From: Viola odorata
Taxonomy: Eukaryota > Streptophyta > Magnoliopsida > Malpighiales > Violaceae
Direction: 5' to 3'
Assembly (NCBI GenBank): GCA_963691705.1
Contig: OY829539.1
Location: 64,501 to 128,500 of the forward strand
DNA: 64,000 bases
Within the stretch, counting starts at the first letter, position 1. The number at the start of each line of letters is the position of its first letter. The notes under the pieces were generated by a model. That model searched no databases, was not told the origin of the DNA, and saw only the letters and a list, made by a program, of their open reading frames with translations. The position numbers and the translations under genes were made by a program. Of this stretch, positions 57,434 through 64,000 are shown one piece after another.

Positions 57434-59899
57434 CTAAGGACCGGTAGGCGGCGGAGGCTGAAGGGGAGGCCCTCCTTCGGGCAAGGGAGGTTGATCGGAC
57501 CCACCGGCCGCGTCAGACTGGCCAACATCTATCGCGACAATAAGGATATCGACGCGCTCGGACACCTTTGTCAACTCGAAATCAGGACCATCGTAACAGT
57601 CGGAGAAGGCAGTCAACATGACATCAACAACTTCATCCCGAAGCGCAACCATCCTCTAGGGAACGACGTTCAGTTCCGATTGAAGCCTTTCGGCTCGCCC
57701 TCTTTCCAAAACAATCTCCTGTTGGAGCCTCTCATTCTCTCGGACAAGACCCTCCAGTTGACCCCTTTCGGCTTCCCTCTCTCTCTTCACATCAACCCAC
57801 TCTTCATAAATGCCCAAGAGCTCGGCAGCTTTTGCCTTGGCACTATCCACCTCCGCACGAAGGATTCTAAGGTCCGCTTCAATACGCTCACTAGCAGCCC
57901 GAGTATTCGCATGCTCTGCTCTCTCTTTTCCAAGGTCGTCCATCAAGGACCGAATCCTCTCAGACGAATTCTCCTACAAATAGCGGAGCTGGCAGAAAGC
58001 AGAAAATACACTGGCCTGGGGTTCGGCATGCTAAGACCCTGGGGACATTTCGCGAAATTGCCCCCTCTCATAATCCAGGCCGACCATCTCCCCAAAAAAG
58101 ACCGATAGAGGAAGATCTCTAGCACAAGGGTCAGCCACTCCCAACGCCGGTAGACCTTGCTGTGCCAGATACCTCAGCTCCAAAGTATGAGTAACAGGGC
58201 CGCCGGGCCCTAGAGAGGAAAGATGAAAGTCTATATTCAACGGTTGTGTGCCCTACAGATACCCATCCGGGAGGACAATTTCGGCGAGAGGTGGGGCAGG
58301 CGTGAAATGAACACGCAAGGGTGCCGGAGCTGAAACAGAGGCATCAAGGGAACAAGTACCGTCACCAACAACCAGCAAAGAAGCATTCAGAGAAGGCCAA
58401 CTGGAGGTAGATACATTACCAGGGAAACATTGAGGGGACAAATCATCGTTTGGAACCCCCTCAGCAGTATTTGCAAGAATGTTCGATATCTGGCCATCGT
58501 CCGCATCGACAACGATGGGATTAAGTTCCCCACCCCCTTCGGCAGACGCCCCGAAAATCTCCGCGATAGTGGGCGACGGGCTTCTTTCTTTCTTTTTTCG
58601 CTTCTTCTCAAGCAAACGGGCAACCCTGTCGGCCACGACGGAGGAAGACCTCTGAGCAGGAGGCTGGGGAGGCGACGGTGTAACCAACAGCTCCAAAGGG
58701 CAGAACCTAAGAGGGACGACAGACAAAGATGTAAAGCCCGACAGTGACGGCCCAGTATCCTCTACCACCGATACCCTCTCACTGGTAAACTCCACCGACC
58801 GATCAAAAACTAAATGACCGGCATCCTCGCCCAATCTCAGCGAAGGAGGAGTAACCGAAACCTAGGGAACGGAAGCAACTACCTCCTTCCGGAGGGACCT
58901 GGGTTTTTTGCTAGAGGGAGTTTCCCCCGTTTGATGCGAAGGAGCCCCCACGGTAGTTCTCTTTCGCCTCTGAAGAGAAACTTCAGGGCTCTCTTCCCGC
59001 TCCACCGAAGGCGAAGACCCCCCTTCGCTTTTGCCCAGCGAGGACTCCCTATCGTCCTCCTCATCGTCCTTCTTATCTACAGAAGCAATCAAGGCCACCC
59101 CGTTACAATAAATGACACAACACCATCGGTCTAGCAGAGAAGCTAAAGAAATCACAAAGAGGAAGAACTTACCAATACCACACTGATCTACCGGTTCCCA
59201 AATGGCATATAACCGCGTATTGAACGACTTCTTCACAGTGCCTAGGAGCTTCTCGATAGCCGCCACCTCCTCAAGCGTTAGTTCATTCTGCTGAGGCTTG
59301 ACCCATCGGGCATCAGTAATATGCCGATTGAAACCAGACCTCCAGGCACAGGCAGGCATCTCAAGAACGAAGAAGTGATTCGCCCAGTTCTTAATTGATG
59401 AGTCAAACTTCTGGAAATGCATAGTAAGAGACTTAACCGAAGGATCAGACTTTCGAGGATAGATAGAAACCCAACCTTTTCGGATGCTCAATTGGAAGAA
59501 ATGCCTTAAGAGCCGAAGGCTAGGCTGCGCAATACCGTTAGTGACACACACCAGGATGAATACGTAGATACAGGCCCAAGAATTCGGAGGAATCTGCGCC
59601 GGGTTCAGATCAAACTCAACCAACATGTCGCGAACCAGCGAGTGTAACGGAAGATGGAACCCGTACTTAAAAATCTTCGTATAAAGCACCCGGTCGTTCC
59701 CAGTAAAATTGGTATTCAGCCTAACCTCCGGCCCAGCAACCATAGCCGTGTATTTATCTTCCAGAATCCCACCGTAGGTAATCAACTCGGCATCCAAATC
59801 GACCCGAGTGGTTGTCACCGAAACCGTGGCAGCAATCTTAGCCTCAACTGCAGACATAGGCCTGTCCGGAACTCCAGGAGGAGCAACGGGCTCAGCCAT
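57434..59899 (-). pseudogene. Large antisense ORF C of the Tat element, gypsy-type transposon protein (PF04195-like)
   Basis: From the ATG at 59899 (MAEPVAPPGVPDRPMSAVEA) the minus strand keeps one frame for 821 codons to the TAG at 57434. The N-terminal 250 residues carry the 'putative gypsy type transposon' domain (FKYGFHLPLHSLVRDMLVEF, LNPAQIPPNSWACIYVFILV). A charged, low-complexity middle with KKRKKKERSPSP follows, then a coiled coil (DLGKERAEHANTRAASERIE, EVDSAKAKAAELLGIYEEW, ENERLQQEIVLERGRAERLQ) and a proline-rich end. Five in-frame stops at 58864, 58255, 58033, 57976 and 57658 are all TAG, and no frameshift is seen. GTAAGT at 59172-59167 and TGTAG at 59081-59077 could bound a 96-base intron that keeps the frame. 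Function unknown. Confidence 0.75.
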
Positions 59900-60418
59900 G
59901 AGATAAGAAGGAGAAAGAAAGGAACAAAAATCTAGGATGGGCAAGGAAGAAGAAGAAAGTCTCTCTATTTTCGCTTATTTGCTGACTTCTCTCTTGTTTT
60001 TCTGGAAAGAGAGGAGAAAAGGAGAGCGGCGCGCTGTATAAGGCATCACACAACTGATGAGAAAGCAACGCGTGGCGAAGGAAACCCTTGGAATCACCTT
60101 TCCTCACGAATGGATAAACCGCTTTGGCCAACTCAAACGTCCCTCCTCGATTTTTCAAACTTGGATCTGACCGTGAAGAGACGATCGGGCGCTACGTAAG
60201 CGCGCACGTGCATCCAACCATCATTACCTCTGCTCCGCATTTAATGAAACATGACGCTACCATCACTCGGCCCAAAAAAGCAAAGCAAGGCCTCTTTTCA
60301 CGGCCCATCATCACAGTCTCTCTAGTAAACCACACCTCGAGAGCAAAACGAGCCTCCCGATTGTCCCGCTATCGAACTAAGGCCTTGGTAAACACTCGGG
60401 CTCGTCGTCGTTCAGGCA

Positions 60419-60852
60419 TGATAATACATAATCAGGCTACAGGGGCATTATGGACTCCCCCCCCCGAGGGGGACCATTGCCAACGTGTCAGTCAAACTAC
60501 GGCCTAGTGCGTCTCTTGGGGCTAATGACCGGCATACGGCCTAACGGACCCGATACGCGTCTGTGGGCGACACGTGTCCCACCGACTCAAGTGGAAAAGA
60601 CCTATAAATACCCCCCCCCCCCCCTAACGGGAGGTAAGCACCCCGACTGCACTATTCACTAAGATCCTTTACTATTCACACATCTCTCGCACTAACTTGA
60701 CCGTCGGAGGCTCTACGCCGGAGGCCCCCTCCGGTACTTTTCAGGTACCACGTGGCAAGCCGGACCCAGCGAAGGGACCCACTCAGCAACCACAGATCCA
60801 CCCCATCCAACGCATTTACCCTTTAACCCACACTCCGTATCCTAGATTATCA
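60419..60852 (+). repeat. 3' LTR of the Tat element
   Basis: 434 bp, same ends as the 5' LTR, TATA box at 60602-60609. It is shorter by a 35-base segment between two GGCGACACGTGTCCC copies (one copy left here) and by a shorter poly-C run. No purine-rich tract is seen directly before it (the sequence is GTTCAGGCA), which is unusual. Confidence 0.9.
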
Positions 60853-60857
60853 CTTTT

Positions 60858-61688
60858 TAAAACAGAAAAACAATTAATAATTGGAGAAGTGGATTTGGGG
60901 TGATTGATGGGCTTGTAATGAAAGAAGAGGTGAAGCAATAGCGGGAAAGAGAGCCACAGAATCCGTTTGTAGATGGTCTTTTGTGCTCTACCATGGCTTC
61001 GCAACTGCATCAAACTGGGTTTGTTAGGGTTTTGGCCTTTTAGATCCAGATTTTAGATCTGGGTTTAAGGGTATGCTATTAATTGCAAGTGGAAGGTTTA
61101 TGAGAATGAATGAATGGGTCTTGTGTCACTGCGGATGTGCCTCTCTAATGGTTATTTTCACGTTTTTCGCCATGCAGCCAGTAAATGTGTAATTTAGTGG
61201 CACAATTTTTTCGGTCACTGCAAATTTGATAGTGTCTTAATTAGGACAACAATTTTTCTCTTTTATATTTTGTTTGTTGGGATTCAAGTTATAGATCCTC
61301 CACCCCACCCTAGGTCTGTTTCAACTTTAATGTAATTTATGTGACCATCTACTTTAGCAGCGTGAACAGATGATCATTTAACTCCTGCCTTCCAATCCCA
61401 CCCCCCCAAAAAAAAAAAAATCAACTTCTACCTGCAACTAGCAGGCGCTGCACACAGGGGCATTAAAGGTGAACAAGTGCTCTCATAAAATTCATAAATG
61501 CACTCACTCCCATCCCATCTGTACTCATCAACACCTCCATCTACCTACCTACCTATAAGTCTATAACTCCACTTCCTCATATCACTATGCTTTCTTGTGT
61601 AGTTCCTATCATAAAACAAAACCCACTATTGTAGCTTCCACTAAATCCCTTAACATACAACACTAAATAGTTATATAATTATAAGCCA
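60858..61688 (+). promoter_or_regulatory. Upstream region of the DCR-type gene
   Basis: About 830 bp separate the retroelement from the start codon. A CTACCTACCTACCTATAAGT run at about 61537-61559 holds a possible TATA (CCTATAAGTCTATAAC), about 130 bases upstream of the ATG. A/C-rich leader DNA typical of plant 5'UTRs follows. No other gene was found in it. Confidence 0.45.
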
Positions 61689-63192
61689 ATGGCCCAAGTG
61701 GAGAAGAAGCAAGAAATGACGAAGCAAGATCAGATTAAAGTGACGAAGAAAACCCACGTCAAGCCCGGCAAGAAACTAGGGAGAAGTGAATGCCCGCTTG
61801 TCACCTTTGATCTTCCATATTTGGGTTTTTTCTACAACCAGAAGCTGTTGCTTTATAAAGTAGAGAAGGGAATCTGTGATGATAGTGAGTTTCAGGATAT
61901 GGTGGCGAAACTGAAAGATGGGCTGGAAATTGTTTTGGAGGATTTCTACCAGCTAGCTGGTAAGCTTGGAAAAGATGAAGATTGGGTTTTCAGGGTTGAG
62001 TATGATGATGACATGGATGGTGTGGAGGTTTTGGAGGCTAATGCTGATTGGATTCGAGTGGACGATCTAACTGTTGAGGAAAACTTCACGGCCACTTTGA
62101 AAGATCTCATACCATACAATCAGATCCTGAACGTGGAGGGGCTTTCCAGGCCTTTGTTCACAGTACAGGTAGCAATATGCCATCTTCTTTTTTACTCTTC
62201 TTTTTATTTATTCAAGCGATTGGAATTAAATTAGTCTTGACTTCCTACCCTGTCCACAGCTGACAAAACTAAAAGATGGACTCGCAATGGGATGCGCGTT
62301 CAACCACGCGATCCTAGATGGGACCTCCACGTGGCACTTCATGAGCTCGTGGGCGGAGGTCTGCAGGGGATCTACCTCAATCTCCGTCGCACCCTTCCTG
62401 GACCGTTCGAAAGTGCGAGACACGCGCGTGAAGCTGGACCTCTCCGAGGCTATGGAGCAGCACAAATCATCTAATGGTACTACTAACGGAACCACTACAC
62501 CGGAGCAGCAACCAGCAGCACCACCAGCACCAGCACTTAGAGAGAGGGTTTTCAAATTCTCGGAAGCAGCCGTGAACAGTATCAAGTCAATGGTCAACTC
62601 AAGCCTTTCGTCTGGTCACAAGCCGTTCTCTACATTCCAATCACTCGGGGTCCACATCTGGCGCCACGTCACCCAGGCGCGGCAGCTCAAACCTGAAGAC
62701 TACACGGTGTTCACCGTCTTCGCGGACTGCCGAAAAAGGGTTGACCCGCCAATGCCAAGCAGCTACTTCGGTAACTTGATCCACGCAATATTCACGGTGA
62801 CCGCAGCAGGGATGCTTTCGGCGAACCCTCCGGCATTCGGGGCGGGGGTGATACAGAAGGCGATTGAGGTGCACGATTCAAAAGCGATTGAGGAGAGGAA
62901 CAAAGGGTTCGAGATGGCCCCACAGATATTCCAGTACAAGGATGCAGGTGTGAATTGCGTGGCGGTGGGGAGCTCGCCAAGGTTTAGGGTTTATGATGTG
63001 GATTTCGGGTGGGGGAAGCCGGAGAGCGTGAGGAGTGGGTCCAACAATAGGTTTGATGGGATGGTGTATCTGTATCAAGGGAAGAGTGGTGATGGAAGTA
63101 TTGATGTGGAGATTAGCTTGGAAACAGGAGCGATGGAGAGGTTGGAGAAGGATAAGGAGTTTCTTGTTATGGATGATAATCATCAGGTCTAG
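61689..63192 (+). CDS. DCR: BAHD acyltransferase DCR (DEFECTIVE IN CUTICULAR RIDGES type)
   Basis: BAHD enzymes move acyl groups from CoA to alcohols or amines in the cytosol. DCR is needed to place dihydroxy-C16 acid in cutin, so this gene likely serves cuticle formation. Exon 1 is 61689-62168, intron 62169-62259 (GTAGCA...CCACAG), exon 2 62260-63192, giving 470 residues, the usual length. The first ATG is used. Seen motifs are THVKPGK near residue 25, TFDLPYLGFFYNQKLL, LEDFYQLAGKLG, the catalytic HAILD (His about 176, in NHAILDGTSTWHFMSSWAE), FADCRKRVDPPMP, DAGVNCVAVGSSPRFRVYDV and the structural DFGWG at about 408-412. All are intact. An Asn/Thr/Gly- and Pro/Ala-rich insertion near 62470-62530 is a normal variable loop. 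The gene looks functional. Confidence 0.93.
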
Positions 63193-63727
63193 CTATTATC
63201 AACTTTTTTTATCTTTTTAATTATATGTATTGCAAGCGCTTAATTTGGTGTTGTATCTTGCCGGTCGTGTTATCTTATTAATTATGGAATAATTAAGATA
63301 TTAAATCATTTGTGGTGTGTAATTGTTAGCAGCTTCTAATTAACGTTTGATTTCAGCAAATTTATCGCTTAATTAAAGATTCCATGCATCACGCGGATCA
63401 GGGGAATAAAACATTGAGTGTTGGAAATGGAGTAGAGAACATGGGCGAGGGCACTGGTTGAGCCAAGATCCTACGATTAGAGAGTGCACCTTTTTATTTA
63501 AAAAATTAAAATATAAATTATATTATCATTTAAAATATAACTTGTCACTAAAGTCTAATGTTAAGGGTTTAGGAAGATTTCTACATTGCTAAAATAAACT
63601 CAGTGCAATTTCAACGATTTCACTGAGTTTATGATTTACAACTAGAGTCCAATCCAAGATCAAATCACTATACTCTTTATATCATCTAAAAGAATATGTC
63701 CAATCACCATCAGTATGTGCTTGCATC
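63193..63727 (+). other. 3'UTR and downstream DNA of the DCR-type gene
   Basis: No further gene. AATAATTAAG near 63288 is a weak plant poly(A) signal candidate. AT-rich unique DNA follows. Confidence 0.4.
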
Positions 63728-64000
63728 TTGAAATCATCTCATTTTTTAATAAGCTGGACTTTATTGAAAAGGAATTAAAAGATGGTCATGAGGCACATGA
63801 CAGTACACAGCGCTCAAAACAGAACACAAATCCTGCAGCTTGACAGCTTGCCAGGAAGAACAAAACAGCAGAAACCGCTGCACACCCCAACCCCGCTACG
63901 CAAAATAGCACGGAAATAACCTAACGCTAAAGCTTACCCCAAATTCATCACTCCCCAAGCATGGAGCCAAGACGAAGAAAGAAGCATCTGAGTTGCCTTG
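63728..64000 (-). other. Possible 3' end of a minus-strand transcript or LINE tail
   Basis: On the minus strand the stretch has moderate GC content and ends with CAATAAAGTCC (63752-63762), a good poly(A) signal, followed by AT-rich DNA. No extended protein frame can be followed from the window edge. It could be the untranslated end of a neighbouring gene or the tail of a non-LTR element; the sequence here is too short to tell. Confidence 0.3.

Larger units (their letters stand above)
48507..60857 (+). mobile_element. Near full-length Tat-lineage Ty3/gypsy element with antisense ORFs
   Basis: Paired LTRs (48512-49005 and 60419-60852) begin TGATAATACATAATCAGGC and end CCTAGATTATCA. They are flanked by CTTCT and CTTTT (4 of 5), the likely target duplication. 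In order inside: primer-binding region, gag, protease, reverse transcriptase, two RNase H domains, integrase, a tandem-repeat block, then two small and one large ORF on the opposite strand. Dual RNase H is the Tat mark. The internal part is 11.4 kb, long because of the 5.7-kb region downstream of integrase. Gag-pol has frameshifts and stops, so the copy is dead, but the LTRs remain closely similar. Confidence 0.9.

Noticed and set aside
57491..58108. 205-codon plus-strand open frame opposite ORF C
   Set aside because: It mirrors the coiled-coil codons of ORF C, has no recognisable domain, and ORF C in the other direction has clear features.
62226..62597. Minus-strand frames opposite the DCR exon 2
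   Set aside because: They are shadows of a conserved BAHD coding exon with high GC at codon third positions.
1..64000. tRNA, rRNA and other structured RNA genes
   Set aside because: No cloverleaf with A and B boxes or rRNA-like segment was noticed on reading; a tRNAscan-SE and Infernal run would be the decisive test.

Overview
The window is nuclear DNA of a eudicot plant. Plant-family genes carry GT-AG introns, most of the sequence is LTR retrotransposons and DNA transposons, and intergenic DNA is AT-rich. The species cannot be told from the sequence. Only two host loci look functional: the last four exons of an RRP41-type exosome gene at the left edge (1-1058, +) and a complete two-exon BAHD acyltransferase gene of the DCR type near the right edge (61689-63192, +).

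Region by region. 1.6-9.4 kb holds gene debris, all on the minus strand. An STN8-type thylakoid kinase fragment lies next to an S6 kinase pseudogene. One S6K intron carries a Pack-MULE-like element with pieces of MED25 and a CHR5/CHD1-type remodeller. 9.7-12.0 kb is a tandem array of an approximately 185-bp unit, hit by a hAT-like element that itself holds a second hAT-like element; both have exact 8-bp target duplications. 12.9-14.3 kb is a foldback Mutator-like element. 17.2-19.1 kb is a FRS11-like (FAR1 family) pseudogene. 19.5-28.7 kb holds a truncated Tat-type retroelement, an older LTR, a probable CACTA-type (Ptta/En/Spm) ORF remnant, the 5' part of a host membrane-protein gene and AT-rich repeats. 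28.7-32.3 kb is an Athila-like leader stretch, a 1.45-kb minisatellite and diverged 180-bp repeats. 33.1-36.2 kb is a 3-kb gypsy LTR. 36.2-39.5 kb is part of a minus-strand element with two tandem 839-bp LTRs, inserted in the integrase of an Athila-type element (39.5-45.7 kb). 45.7-46.6 kb is a chromovirus-like remnant.

The most interesting unit is the almost full-length Tat-lineage Ty3/gypsy element at 48512-60852. Its LTRs are paired and its gag-pol with dual RNase H is broken. Downstream of integrase, on the opposite strand, are three further ORFs: one frame of 821 codons with a 'putative gypsy type transposon' (PF04195-like) N-terminus and a coiled-coil C-terminus, and two small related proteins each preceded by a TATA box. 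Sense pol and antisense ORFs converge on a tandem array of hairpin-bearing repeats. The antisense large frame has acquired five in-frame stops but no frameshift, and all five are TAG.

How the parts act together: the host genes RRP41 (RNA turnover) and DCR (cutin synthesis) are unrelated neighbours. Everything between them is nested transposition, gene-fragment capture and decay. Excess TAG stops suggest decay by deamination of methylated cytosines. The DCR gene begins about 840 bp downstream of the Tat element's 3' LTR, so its upstream region is short and bordered by a retroelement.
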